64,000 nucleotides of DNA from JAENVU01 sp963765075 (lineage in GTDB: Bacteria > Actinomycetota > Acidimicrobiia > IMCC26256 > JAENVU01). Within the stretch, counting starts at the first letter, position 1; each line of letters starts with the position of its first letter. The DNA lies in contig CAVXVA010000008.1 of NCBI GenBank assembly GCA_963765075.1, positions 1 to 64,000 on the forward strand, read 5' to 3'. The notes beneath the pieces were generated by a model. That model saw nothing but the letters and a program-made list of their open reading frames with translations, did no database searches and had not been told where the DNA came from. Of this stretch, positions 25,214 to 33,952 are shown one piece after another. Position numbers and translations under genes: made by a program.

Positions 25214-26371
25214 ATGCCCCGCGCCGTCATCGTCGATGCGGTTCGCACCCCGCTCGGCCGCCGGAACGGGTCGCTCGCCGGCATCCATCCCGTCGACCTC
25301 GCCGCCCACACGCTGCGGGCCCTGATGGATCGGACCGGTCTGGATCCGGCGCGCGTCGACGACGTGATCATGGGGTGCGTCTCGCAGGTGGGCGATCAGG
25401 CGGTCAACGTGGCGCGAAGTGCCGCGCTCGCCGCGGGGTTCCCCGACACGACCCCGGGAACGACCATCGACCGCCAGTGCGGGTCGTCCCAGCAGGCGGC
25501 CCACTTCGCCGCGCAGGGAGTGATGGCCGGCGCGTACGACATCGTGATCGCGGCCGGGGTCGAGAGCATGAGCCGCGTCCCGATGGGATCGTCGTTCCTC
25601 CAGGGCAGCCTGCCGTTCGGACCGAAGATGATGGAGCGGTATCCGAACCTGGTACCCCAAGGCATCTCCGCGGAACTGATCGCCGAGAAGTGGGGGATCA
25701 CGCGGGAGGACAACGACCGGTTCTCGGTCGAGTCCCACCGCCGCGCGGCCCGGGCGAGGGACGAGGGCCGCTTCGATCGCGAGATCGTGCCGGTCGCCGT
25801 CGTCACCGACGGGGCCGCGTCGACGATGCACGCCGACGAAGGCATCCGACCGGACTGCACGATGGAGACGCTGGCGAAGTTGAAGCCCGCGTTCCAACCG
25901 GACGGTGTCGTCACCGCCGCCAACTCGAGCCAGATCACCGATGGGGCCGCGGCCCTCCTCATCATGAGCGAAGACCGGGCCATCGAACTCGGCCTCACCC
26001 CGCGAGCGCGGTTCCACACCTTCGCGCTCGCCGGGGTCGACCCGGTGATGATGCTCACCGGCCCGATTCCGGCGACCCATACCGTCCTCGAACGGGCCGG
26101 GATGCACCTCGATCAGATCGACCTCGTCGAGATCAACGAAGCCTTTGCCCCGGTCGTGCTCGCCTGGGAGCGCGAGCACCATCCCGACATGAACCGGGTC
26201 AACGTGAACGGTGGTGCCATCGCGCTCGGGCATCCGCTCGGATGTTCGGGAGCGCGGCTCATGACCACGCTGCTCAACGAGTTGGAGCGCACGGGCGGTC
26301 GGTTCGGACTGCAGACGATGTGCGAAGGTGGCGGGATGGCCAACGCGACGATCATCGAACGGTTGGGCTGA
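25214..26371 (+). CDS. Acetyl-CoA C-acyltransferase (thiolase)
   Basis: 385 residues, full length for the family. Nucleophilic Cys89 in DRQCGSSQQA, catalytic His in INEAFAPVV/GGAIALGHPLGCSG and the C-terminal CEGGGMAN motif with the second active-site Cys are all present. Catalyses thiolytic cleavage or condensation of acyl-CoA. Followed four bases later by a small membrane protein gene. Confidence 0.95.
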   Translation: MPRAVIVDAVRTPLGRRNGSLAGIHPVDLAAHTLRALMDRTGLDPARVDDVIMGCVSQVGDQAVNVARSAALAAGFPDTTPGTTIDRQCGSSQQAAHFAAQGVMAGAYDIVIAAGVESMSRVPMGSSFLQGSLPFGPKMMERYPNLVPQGISAELIAEKWGITREDNDRFSVESHRRAARARDEGRFDREIVPVAVVTDGAASTMHADEGIRPDCTMETLAKLKPAFQPDGVVTAANSSQITDGAAALLIMSEDRAIELGLTPRARFHTFALAGVDPVMMLTGPIPATHTVLERAGMHLDQIDLVEINEAFAPVVLAWEREHHPDMNRVNVNGGAIALGHPLGCSGARLMTTLLNELERTGGRFGLQTMCEGGGMANATIIERLG

Positions 26372-26375
26372 ACCC

Positions 26376-26654
26376 GTGTCCGACCTCCTCCGGATCGCCA
26401 TCGCGATCGTGGCCGCGTTGTTGCTCTACCTGTTTGCGGTCAAGGTCGTCCGCGCGATGATGGCGCCGCCGCCTCCGGACGAACCCGATGTGTCGCTCCT
26501 CAAGCCCGTCGACTACCGCTACCGGTGCATGGTGTGCGGGACGGAGGTCACGATGACCGCCTCTCCGGAGGCCGATGCGCCCGATGCCCCTCGCCATTGC
26601 CGGGAAGACATGAGCCCGGTGGGCGCGGCAATCCCGCCTGACCAGCACGTGTGA
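26376..26654 (+). CDS. Small membrane protein with zinc-ribbon-like C-terminus
   Basis: 92 residues from GTG 26376, directly after the thiolase stop. One N-terminal membrane helix (LRIAIAIVAALLLYLFAV) is followed by a Pro-rich linker and YRCMVCGTEVTM...PRHCREDM, a CxxC...HC arrangement that could bind a metal ion. I do not recognise the family. The position suggests co-transcription with the thiolase, but nothing ties its function to it. Confidence 0.75.
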   Translation: MSDLLRIAIAIVAALLLYLFAVKVVRAMMAPPPPDEPDVSLLKPVDYRYRCMVCGTEVTMTASPEADAPDAPRHCREDMSPVGAAIPPDQHV

Positions 26655-26658
26655 GAAG

Positions 26659-26690
26659 TTATCCCCAGGGTTGTCCCCACATTGTGGGGA
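26659..26690. terminator. Hairpin with DnaA-box-like repeats between convergent genes
   Basis: TCCCCACA (26674-26681) and TGTGGGGA (26683-26690) form an 8-bp palindrome around one base between two convergent genes, where a bidirectional terminator would be expected. The same stretch holds TTATCCCCA (26659-26667) and TTGTCCCCA (26671-26679), each one mismatch from the TTRTCCACA DnaA box. Which role applies cannot be decided from sequence. Confidence 0.4.
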
Positions 26691-26705
26691 ACGACATGGA
26701 TGTAA

Positions 26706-26948
26706 CTAGCGGAGCATCGTGGCGACGATGAAGCCGGCGGTGACTTCGCCGATGCCGACCAGCAGGAAGGCGTTGTTGGCCCCGCCGGGGAGCATCCCGA
26801 AGTAGTTCGTCACGATGATGATGACGCCCAGCCCGAGGAGGCTGAACATCAACGTCGGGACCCACAGGGGGCTCGGAGGCAGCGACGCGGGCTTGGTGGC
26901 CGCGCTCACGCGACCTTTGGAGCTGGACCGAGACTTGGATTGCGGCAC
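26706..26948 (-). CDS. crgA: Cell division protein CrgA
   Basis: 80 residues from GTG 26948. A basic cytoplasmic N-terminus (VPQSKSRSSSKGRVSAA) is followed by two membrane helices (TLMFSLLGLGVIIIVTNYF and AFLLVGIGEVTAGFIVATML) joined by the GMLPGGANN loop, as in CrgA, which links FtsZ-ring and peptidoglycan synthases in actinobacteria. The open frame to 27152 is shadow. In M. tuberculosis crgA is Rv0011c, close to trpG and pknB as here. Confidence 0.92.
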   Translation of the reverse strand: MPQSKSRSSSKGRVSAATKPASLPPSPLWVPTLMFSLLGLGVIIIVTNYFGMLPGGANNAFLLVGIGEVTAGFIVATMLR

Positions 26949-27024
26949 GCCGGAGAGGTTAGCGACCGCGCGACCGCACCAACGGCGGCGGGGCTCGGCG
27001 AAGGAGTGATTTAGGCTGCGCGGC

Positions 27025-27739
27025 GTGGACGACGGCGAATCTCCCGCACCCCCGGCCTGGTCGTCGAGCCGGCTCCCGCCGCGGGTCGATCGGAGGCTGC
27101 GGCTCGCAGTGTCCCGCGTCATCCGGAATCGACCGATGCACATCCGCCGCAACCGCCTGCGGGGCCGGCGCTATCTCGACATCGGATGTGGCCCGAACAC
27201 GACGTCCGACGTCATCGGTCTCGATTTCCAGTGGCGCCCGGGTGTCGATATTTGCTGGGACGTCACCCGGGGGATCCCGCTCGACAGTGATTCGCTCGAC
27301 GGGGTCTTCAGCGAGCACTGCATCGAACATCTCCCGCTTCGGGGCGGGGTCGCGATGATGCGAGAGTGCCTGCGCGTTCTGCGACCCGGCGGGACCGTTC
27401 GTCTCGTGACACCGGATGGCGCGTTGTATGCGACCGAGTACACCCGGATCGCGAACGGTGGCGATGGGAACATGCCGCGGGCCGGTCGCGAAGGAATCCT
27501 GGGAATCCTCACGCCGATCATGAGTGTCAACCGGGTGTTCAACCAGTTCGGGCACCGATTCATCTACGACTTCGAGACCTTCGCCGCTTTGCTGACCGAG
27601 GTCGGGTTCGTCGACGTTGCGCCAGGTGGAGTTTCGGGTCGGTCGGGACCCCGCGCTCCTCAAAGACACCGAATGGCGCCGAGTGGGTTCGGTCTACGTC
27701 GAGGCCACCAAGCCGATCGGGACCCCCGATCCCGGGTAA
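27025..27739 (+). CDS. Class I SAM-dependent methyltransferase, single frameshift near the C-terminus
   Basis: From GTG 27025. RYLDIGCGPNTTSDVIGLD is the SAM-binding motif I; FSEHCIEHLPL and CLRVLRPGGTVRLVTPDG are later class I motifs. The first frame is good to about residue 197 (VGFVDV); after one base near 27617 a second frame continues with VEFRVGRDPALLKDTEWRRV and ends at TAA 27739 (EATKPIGTPDPG). Uncorrected, the frame would run on to 27852 into trpG. Substrate unknown. The frameshift is probably a sequence error. Confidence 0.75.
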
Positions 27740-27781
27740 TCGAGCCGAGGTCGGGCCGTGGCGTCCGGTACCGTCCCGGTG

Positions 27782-28364
27782 ATGGGCGCCCGGGTCCTCG
27801 TGATCGACAACTACGACTCCTTCGTCTACAACCTCGTCCAGTACTTGGGTGAGCTCGGAGCGGAGCCGATCGTCCACCGCCACGACGACCTCGACCTCGC
27901 GCAACTGCGGGATCTCGCGCCCGACGCGGTGTTGGTGTCACCCGGGCCGGGTCGGCCCGACGATGCCGGGGTTTCGCTCGACGCGATCGGCGCGTTCGGC
28001 GAAGCCGGGATTCCCGTACTCGGAGTGTGTCTCGGTCACCAGTGCATCGGTCAGCGCTACGGCGGCGAGGTCGTCCGGGCGGAGCGGGTGATGCACGGCA
28101 AGACGTCCGAGGTGTCTCACATCCGGCGAGGGTGTCTTTGCCGGTCTGGCGAGCCCGTTCACCGCGACCCGCTACCACTCGTTGGTGGTGGCGGCGGATT
28201 CGATCCCCGAGGTGCTCGAGGTCACCGCGCAGACCGCGGACGGCATCGTGATGGGCCTCGCCCACCGTGAGTTTCCGATCCACGGCGTTCAGTTCCACCC
28301 GGAGGCCGTGCTGACCGTCGGCGGTCACGACATCATCCGGAACTTCCTCGCGCTGATCCCGTAG
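27782..28364 (+). CDS. trpG: Anthranilate/aminodeoxychorismate synthase glutamine amidotransferase, single frameshift
   Basis: LVIDNYDSFVYNLVQYL at the N-terminus, VLVSPGPGRPDDAG, the nucleophile loop GVCLGHQCIGQ and, in the second frame, YHSLVV and GVQFHPEAVLT (His/Glu of the triad) make a complete class I amidotransferase that supplies ammonia for anthranilate or aminodeoxychorismate synthesis. One extra base near 28124 separates SEVSHI from GEGVFAGLASPF. Start ATG 27782; GTG 27758 is possible but would add an unconserved leader. Being next to the pknB cluster matches trpG (Rv0013) of mycobacteria. Ends flush with mutY on the other strand. Confidence 0.88.
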
Positions 28365-29154
28365 TCAGGGGAGCCGAGCGACCCGGCCCGCCACCACCGC
28401 GAGCCCGTCGGCCACGAGCGAGGTCAGCGCCTCGGCGTCGAGAGCTTCGACGGGCACGCCGGCGGAGTCCCGCAGGGCGCGCATGACCTCGCCCCGGCGC
28501 TGCCGGAACGACCCGGCAAACGCGGCCTGGCGGTGGCGCACTTCGTCGGGCAACGGACCGCGCGTCGTGCATCGGCGCCGGAGCGGACACGCCGTGCACC
28601 TCGGTGCTCGCGGCGTGCAGACCAACGCACCCAGGTCCATCAGGGCCAGCAGCCGGTCGCGCCCGTGCAAGCCGCGCCCGACCCCGATGCTCGCAGCCTC
28701 CGCCGCCCGTTCACCGAACACGGTGCCGTGGACCCGTTGGACCACCCGGCGGATGTTGACCTCGATGGCGGGAACGTCGACGTCGTCGGCCTGCGCCTGG
28801 ATCGCGGCGGCGGTATACCGGCCGATGCCGGGTAACTCGGTGAGATCGTCGGGCCAACCGCCGGTCGTGATCTGGTGGGCGGTGTCCCAGAGCCGTCGGG
28901 CCCGACGGGGATAGCCGAGCCGGCCCCACGTAGTGATGACGGCGCCCACGCCGGCCGCGGCCATCGCCGGTGGCGGTCGGGAACTCACCGATGAACTCCG
29001 GCCAGCGCGCGAGAACCCTCGAGACCTGGGTCTGTTGCAGCATCACCTCGCTGACGAGGATCGGCCAACGGTCGCGGGTTGCCCGCCACGGCAGATCATG
29101 ACGGCCGTGGTCGAGGTACCAACGCTCCAGCGCGGGGGTCCGCGCCGCGCTCAT
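28365..29154 (-). CDS. mutY: A/G-specific adenine glycosylase (MutY), single frameshift
   Basis: The first frame (from 29154) has LPWRATRDRWPILVSEVMLQ with catalytic Glu36 and the QQTQV motif; after one base near 28972 the second frame gives the helix-hairpin-helix LPGIGRYTAAAI and the 4Fe-4S ligands CTPRAPRCTACPLRRRC (C-x6-C-x2-C-x5-C). About 262 residues, without the C-terminal 8-oxoG-recognising NUDIX-like domain. The segment aligned to the E. coli catalytic Asp138 (LDGNV) is IEVNI, i.e. Glu replaces Asp. Removes adenine opposite 8-oxoguanine. The start overlaps the pknB stop by four bases. Confidence 0.85.
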
Positions 29155-31037
29155 GTCGGGGGCGGTGTGCTCGACGACGTCGTCGTGGTGGCCGCGGCGG
29201 CACCGACGGTGATCGTCACCGTGGAACCGTCGTTGGCCTGCGTGCCGGCGTCGGGGCTCTGGGTGATGACCTTGCCGACGTTCGCCGGCGTGGTCACCAC
29301 TTGGCTCACATTGACCCGGAAGCCGGCGGAGCTGAGGGAGTTGACGGCCTCGCTCTGACTCATTCCGACCACGTTGGGCACCGCCGTCTGCTTCGGGCCG
29401 GACGACACGACCAGGGTGATCGTGCTGTCCTTCGCGGCCGGCGTACCCGCACCGGGTTGGGTGCGGATCACTCGGCCGACCTCGACGCTGCTGCTCGGCT
29501 CGGTGGCCTTGGTGACCCGGAAGCCGAGGGCGACGAGTTGCTGGGTGGCCTCGACCTGGTCGAGGCCCGCGACATCGGGCACCGCGGTCGGCCGCGGTCC
29601 GGCCGAGACGAAGATCTCGACGTTGGTGCCGGGATCGACCTTCTTCCCGGCCGGAGGATTGCTCCGGATGACCTCGCCGACCTTGATCGTCTCGCTCTCT
29701 TCGGGAATCGGAGTGACGACGAAGCCCAGCTTCTCGAGCCGGGCGGTTGCCGTGAGCTGGTCGAGGCCGGCGACCTTGGGGATCTTGACGGTTCCGGCGC
29801 CGTCGGAGACGAAGATCGTCACGCTCGTGCCGGTGACGCGGAACTCGCCCTCGCTCGGGTCCTGATCGAAGACGGTGCCGATCGGCCTCTGGTTGGGTTC
29901 TCTCGTCACGTCGACCTTGAAGCCCTGGTCTTCCAGGACGCGACGGGCCTCGGCCTCGGTGAGCGAGACGACGTTCTTCACCGCGACGCTCTTGCCGGAA
30001 TCGCCGTCGTCGCGGAAGACCTGGACCAGGAGGAATCCGACCACGGCAATCAACGCGACGAGGAAGGCGATGACCATGATCACCGGACCCCGTCGTGTGT
30101 TCTTGCCGGCGGCCCTCGAAGCGACCAGGGCCGGGTTCGCCGTGGTTTTGGCGACGGCCTGGGTCTCGTCACCCACCGCTGCGATCATGGCGGTGGCCGG
30201 TCCCCCGACGATGGCGTCACCGCGGCGGAACCGCAGCAGATCCGCCCGCAGGTCGTCGCTGGTCTGGTACCGCTCGTTGGGGTCCTTCGCCAGGCAGGTG
30301 AGGATGATCTGCTCGAGGGCCGGGGGAAGATCGGGTCGACGCTGTGATGGTGCGCGCACGGGTTCGCGCACGTGGAGGTAGGCGACCGAGACCGCGTTGT
30401 CGCCCGTGAACGGAACCACGCCGGTCACCATCTCGTAGAGGACGACCCCCAACGAGTACAGGTCCGAGCGGACATCGACCGGGAGCCCCTGGGCTTGTTC
30501 GGGCGAGAAGTAGGTGGCGGTCCCCATCACTGCGCCGGTGCGGGTGAGGCCATCGCCGGCACCGTTGGCGCGGGCGATACCGAAGTCGGCGACCTTCACT
30601 TCGCCGGCCTCGGTGATGATCACGTTGCCGGGCTTGATGTCGCGGTGGACCACGCCGGCGCGGTGTGCCGCCGCGAGGGCCTTGGCGATGTCGGCACCGA
30701 TCTGAGCCGCCTGGTCGGGCGTCACCGTTCCGTGATCGATGACCTCACGCAGCGTCCGACCTTCGATGTACTCCATCACGATGAAGGAGGTCTCTTGTTC
30801 CTGGCCCCAGTCGTAGACCGACACGATGGTCGGTTCGTTGAGGCTGGCCGCCGCCTGGGCTTCGAGGCGGAACCGTTCGACGAACGCGGGGTCGCGAGAC
30901 AGTTCCGCGGACAACACCTTGAGGGCCACGGGTCGATCGAGCTTGGTGTCGCGTGCCAGATAGACGTTGGCCATCCCGCCGCGCGCGATCTCGCGAACGA
31001 TCTCGTACCGGTCTGCGTAGGTCGTGGGATCAGCCAT
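29151..31037 (-). CDS. pknB: PASTA-domain serine/threonine protein kinase PknB
   Basis: 628 residues. Kinase domain (about 10-270): Gly loop EIARGGMANVY, Lys in VALKVL, HRDIKPGNV catalytic loop, ADFGIA, GTATYFSPEQA activation segment. One membrane helix (VIMVIAFLVALIAVVGFLLVQVF, about 320-343) and four extracellular PASTA repeats (about 360-610) that sense muropeptides or lipid II, then a Thr/Ser/Pro tail. It is the only kinase of the cluster; the usual partner pknA between it and pbpA is absent. Controls cell shape and division by phosphorylating FHA-interacting targets. Confidence 0.96.
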   Translation of the reverse strand: MADPTTYADRYEIVREIARGGMANVYLARDTKLDRPVALKVLSAELSRDPAFVERFRLEAQAAASLNEPTIVSVYDWGQEQETSFIVMEYIEGRTLREVIDHGTVTPDQAAQIGADIAKALAAAHRAGVVHRDIKPGNVIITEAGEVKVADFGIARANGAGDGLTRTGAVMGTATYFSPEQAQGLPVDVRSDLYSLGVVLYEMVTGVVPFTGDNAVSVAYLHVREPVRAPSQRRPDLPPALEQIILTCLAKDPNERYQTSDDLRADLLRFRRGDAIVGGPATAMIAAVGDETQAVAKTTANPALVASRAAGKNTRRGPVIMVIAFLVALIAVVGFLLVQVFRDDGDSGKSVAVKNVVSLTEAEARRVLEDQGFKVDVTREPNQRPIGTVFDQDPSEGEFRVTGTSVTIFVSDGAGTVKIPKVAGLDQLTATARLEKLGFVVTPIPEESETIKVGEVIRSNPPAGKKVDPGTNVEIFVSAGPRPTAVPDVAGLDQVEATQQLVALGFRVTKATEPSSSVEVGRVIRTQPGAGTPAAKDSTITLVVSSGPKQTAVPNVVGMSQSEAVNSLSSAGFRVNVSQVVTTPANVGKVITQSPDAGTQANDGSTVTITVGAAAATTTTSSSTPPPT

Positions 31038-31124
31038 GCGGTGGTGTCACGCTAGTTGGGCTCTCGGAGGCTTTTCGGTAGGTGGTGGGGGTTGGCGCTT
31101 CGGTCGGCGCTTCGGTCGTGGGGG

Positions 31125-32585
31125 TCACACACCGAGGAGGAATCGCAGGACCTGTTTGGCGATGGGCGCGGCAAGTTGGCCGCCGGTGGCGTCGCCACCC
31201 CGGCTCCCCCCGTTCTCGACCAGCACGGCAATCGCGTACTTCGGCGCATCGGCCGGGGCAAATGCGACGAACCAGGCATGCGGCGCCGCGCCCTCGACGG
31301 TCTGGGCGGTTCCGGTCTTGCCCGCCACCGCGATACCGGGGAGCTGGGCCGCGGTGCCGGTGCCGTTCTCGACGACCTGGACCATCAGGTCCTTGAGTTG
31401 GGCCGCGGTCTCGGGGGTCGTCGCGGTCTTCCACGGGGTGTGCTTGATGCGCGTGAGGATCCGGCCCTCGTCGTCGAGGACCTCGGTCCCGACGTGGGGT
31501 CGCATGACGACGCCGCGGTTCGCGATGCCGGCGGCGACGAGCGCCATCTGGAGCGGAGTGGTGAACACGTCGCCCTGGCCGATGCCGGCGAGCGCGAAGC
31601 GCGGCTTGTTCTGATCGAAACTTCCCGCCGCCGGGCCCTGGCTGGCGACTGCTCCCGGTGCGATGTCGATCGGTGGCGGCTCGTAGATCCCGAACTTCTT
31701 CATGGCCGGGGGGAAGAGATTGCCCAGATCCAACCCGAGTTGCGCGAACGCGGTGTTGCACGAGTTCCGGAACACCGACTCGAGGTTGCCACCGCAGCTG
31801 CGGCCACCGAAGTTGCCGATGTCTCGGTCCGAGAGCGGCACGTCGAGGGACCGCAACGAAGGAAAGACGCGGTCGGCCGTCTCGGGGAAGGCATCGAGCG
31901 AGGCGGTGGTGGTGACGACCTTGAACGTCGAACCGGGCGGATAGATCTCCCGAAACGCGCGTGCGAGCGAAGGCTTGGTGGGGTCGTTGTTGAGCGCGTC
32001 GAACGCGTTCTGGACACTCTCGTTGGTGTGACCCGCGAGGGGCTGGGGATCGAAGGACGGATTCGAATACATGACGAGAATCTCGCCGGTCGTGGGATCG
32101 AGCACGACGATCGACCCCTTCTGATCGATGAGCGCGTTCTTCGCGACGAGTTGGGCGTCGACCCGGAGACTGGTCTTCAGGTTGCCGGCGGTCTGGGTGC
32201 CCCGGAAGAAGTTGACGGTCTGATCGCGGAGGCTGCGACCGGTCGTGTCCCGCCCGGAGAGCACGCCCGAGTACGTCGACTCCAGACCGGTCGACCCGAC
32301 GACGATTGATTGGTACCCGACGACCTCGGAGGTCAACGAGCCGAGCGGATACTCACGCTGGAGGCGGTACTCGTCGCCGCTCGGACGTGAGATCGCGAGG
32401 ATCTTGTCGTCGGCACTCACGATGGTGCCGCGTGGCGAACGCAGATCCTTGAGCCGGTCGCGCCCGTTGCCTTCGTGGTGAGCGAGGGTCTTCGCGTCGA
32501 CCACCTGGAGATACGTCAGTTGGCCGACGAGGAGAAGGAGCATCGCCGTGACCGCGAGGCCGACCCGCCGAATACCGACGTTCAT
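31125..32585 (-). CDS. pbpA: Penicillin-binding protein PbpA (class B transpeptidase)
   Basis: 486 residues from ATG 32585, overlapping the rodA stop (ATGA). Signal anchor (VGLAVTAMLLLLVGQLTYLQV), dimerisation region, then the transpeptidase domain with S219-TFK (SxxK), SCN (SxN) and KTGT motifs. Crosslinks peptidoglycan in the periplasm with RodA as its glycosyltransferase partner. After the TGA the next frame encodes a low-complexity TPTTEAPTEAPTPTT tail reaching the pknB start; removing one GT from GTGTGA would fuse it in frame, so the stop could reflect a two-base slippage or error. Confidence 0.93.
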   Translation of the reverse strand: MNVGIRRVGLAVTAMLLLLVGQLTYLQVVDAKTLAHHEGNGRDRLKDLRSPRGTIVSADDKILAISRPSGDEYRLQREYPLGSLTSEVVGYQSIVVGSTGLESTYSGVLSGRDTTGRSLRDQTVNFFRGTQTAGNLKTSLRVDAQLVAKNALIDQKGSIVVLDPTTGEILVMYSNPSFDPQPLAGHTNESVQNAFDALNNDPTKPSLARAFREIYPPGSTFKVVTTTASLDAFPETADRVFPSLRSLDVPLSDRDIGNFGGRSCGGNLESVFRNSCNTAFAQLGLDLGNLFPPAMKKFGIYEPPPIDIAPGAVASQGPAAGSFDQNKPRFALAGIGQGDVFTTPLQMALVAAGIANRGVVMRPHVGTEVLDDEGRILTRIKHTPWKTATTPETAAQLKDLMVQVVENGTGTAAQLPGIAVAGKTGTAQTVEGAAPHAWFVAFAPADAPKYAIAVLVENGGSRGGDATGGQLAAPIAKQVLRFLLGV

Positions 32586-33952
32586 GCGTGGGCCGATTCG
32601 ATCTCGGCCAGGCGGGCGATGCCTTCGGCCTCGGCCTCGGCGTCGACGGCGCTCTCGTGCGAGATCCGGAGCAGCAACGCCAGGATGATGAAGTTCGCGA
32701 TGAGCGACGATCCGCCGTACGAGACGAACGGCAGGGTGACCCCGGTGAGTGGGATCACACGGGTGACGCCGCCGATGATGACGAACGCCTGGACGCCCAG
32801 AATCGTGGCCAATCCGGCGGCGAAGAGCTGGGAGAACGGTCGGGTCGCCTGGATGGCGATGCGGTATGCACTGCCCACCAGTAATAGGAAGCAGCCGACC
32901 ACCGCAATGGTGCCCAACAGACCCAACTCCTCGCCGATCGCCGCGAAGATGAAGTCGGTCGAGTGCACCGGAATGATGTCGGGGTTGCCGAGCCCGATGC
33001 CCCGGCCCGCGAACCCGCCGCTGCCGAAGGCGAACAGGCTCTGGGTGAGCTGGTAGCCGTCGCCGCGCACGTCGGCCCACGGGTTGAGCCACACGCTCAC
33101 TCGATCCTGAACATGGCCGAAGGCCTGGTACACGATCGCGACCGCGCTCGCGAAGAGGGCGCCGCCGGCCAAGAGGTACGCGCTGCGCAGCGTGGCGATG
33201 TAGAGCATCGCGACGAACACCGCGAAGAACAGGAGTGACGAACCGAGGTCTTTCTGCTGGACCATGATCAGGATGGAGACACCCCACGGGAGCAGGAGTG
33301 GTCCGAGGTGTTTCGGATCCGGCAGGAAGAGCCGACCGATCCGACGACTGCCCGAACTCAGCAACTCTCGCTTCTCGACGAGATACGCGGCGAAGAAGAT
33401 GACGAGCAACACCTTGGCGAGTTCACCGGGCTGGAACGTCAACCCGCTGACGCGGATCCACAGCCGAGCGCCGTTGATCTCGGCGCCGATCCCGGGAATC
33501 AACGGCAGCATCAACGCACCGACGCCGAGCAGCAGGAACGTGTAGCGGTAGCGGGCCAGGGTGCGGACGTTGCGCACGACGAACAGGGTGAGGACGAACA
33601 CCCCGATGCCGACGGCGATCCATACCGACTGGGCGGGGCCGACCGCGGGCTCGGCTGCGGTGGCGTCGAGGTCGAGCCGCGAAATCGTGATGAATCCGAT
33701 GCCGAGCAACATCGCCGCGATGGGCAACAGCGTCGCGTCGGCCTTCGGCGCGAGGCGGCGCACCGCGATGTGAGCGCTGGCGAACAAGGCGATCAGCGCG
33801 GCCAGGAACCCCCAGAACCGCGGCGGGACCGAGGGCGCGTCCGAGAGCGCGAGGAGGACGTACCCGCCCGCGGTGACGAGGACGGCCAGGGCCCCGAGGC
33901 TGAGTTCCCGAGTCCGCCGAAATCGCGCCAGTGGCGACATCGCGACGGTCAC
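32582..33952 (-). CDS. rodA: FtsW/RodA/SpoVE family peptidoglycan glycosyltransferase
   Basis: 456 residues, about ten membrane helices. Typical SEDS features: GARLWIRVSGLTFQPGELAK (the GxxxW...FQPSE-like motif), PDIIPVHSTDFIFAAIGEELG and the C-terminal PLTGVTLPFVSYGGSS. Polymerises lipid II glycan strands; works with PbpA encoded just downstream. GTG 33952 overlaps the pstP stop and the gene's own stop overlaps the pbpA start, so the operon is tightly coupled. Confidence 0.94.
   Translation of the reverse strand: MTVAMSPLARFRRTRELSLGALAVLVTAGGYVLLALSDAPSVPPRFWGFLAALIALFASAHIAVRRLAPKADATLLPIAAMLLGIGFITISRLDLDATAAEPAVGPAQSVWIAVGIGVFVLTLFVVRNVRTLARYRYTFLLLGVGALMLPLIPGIGAEINGARLWIRVSGLTFQPGELAKVLLVIFFAAYLVEKRELLSSGSRRIGRLFLPDPKHLGPLLLPWGVSILIMVQQKDLGSSLLFFAVFVAMLYIATLRSAYLLAGGALFASAVAIVYQAFGHVQDRVSVWLNPWADVRGDGYQLTQSLFAFGSGGFAGRGIGLGNPDIIPVHSTDFIFAAIGEELGLLGTIAVVGCFLLLVGSAYRIAIQATRPFSQLFAAGLATILGVQAFVIIGGVTRVIPLTGVTLPFVSYGGSSLIANFIILALLLRISHESAVDAEAEAEGIARLAEIESAHA

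Noticed and set aside
31030..31124. Separate small gene between pbpA and pknB
   Set aside because: The Thr/Pro/Glu tail has no start codon or ribosome site; it is best explained as an out-of-frame extension of PbpA.
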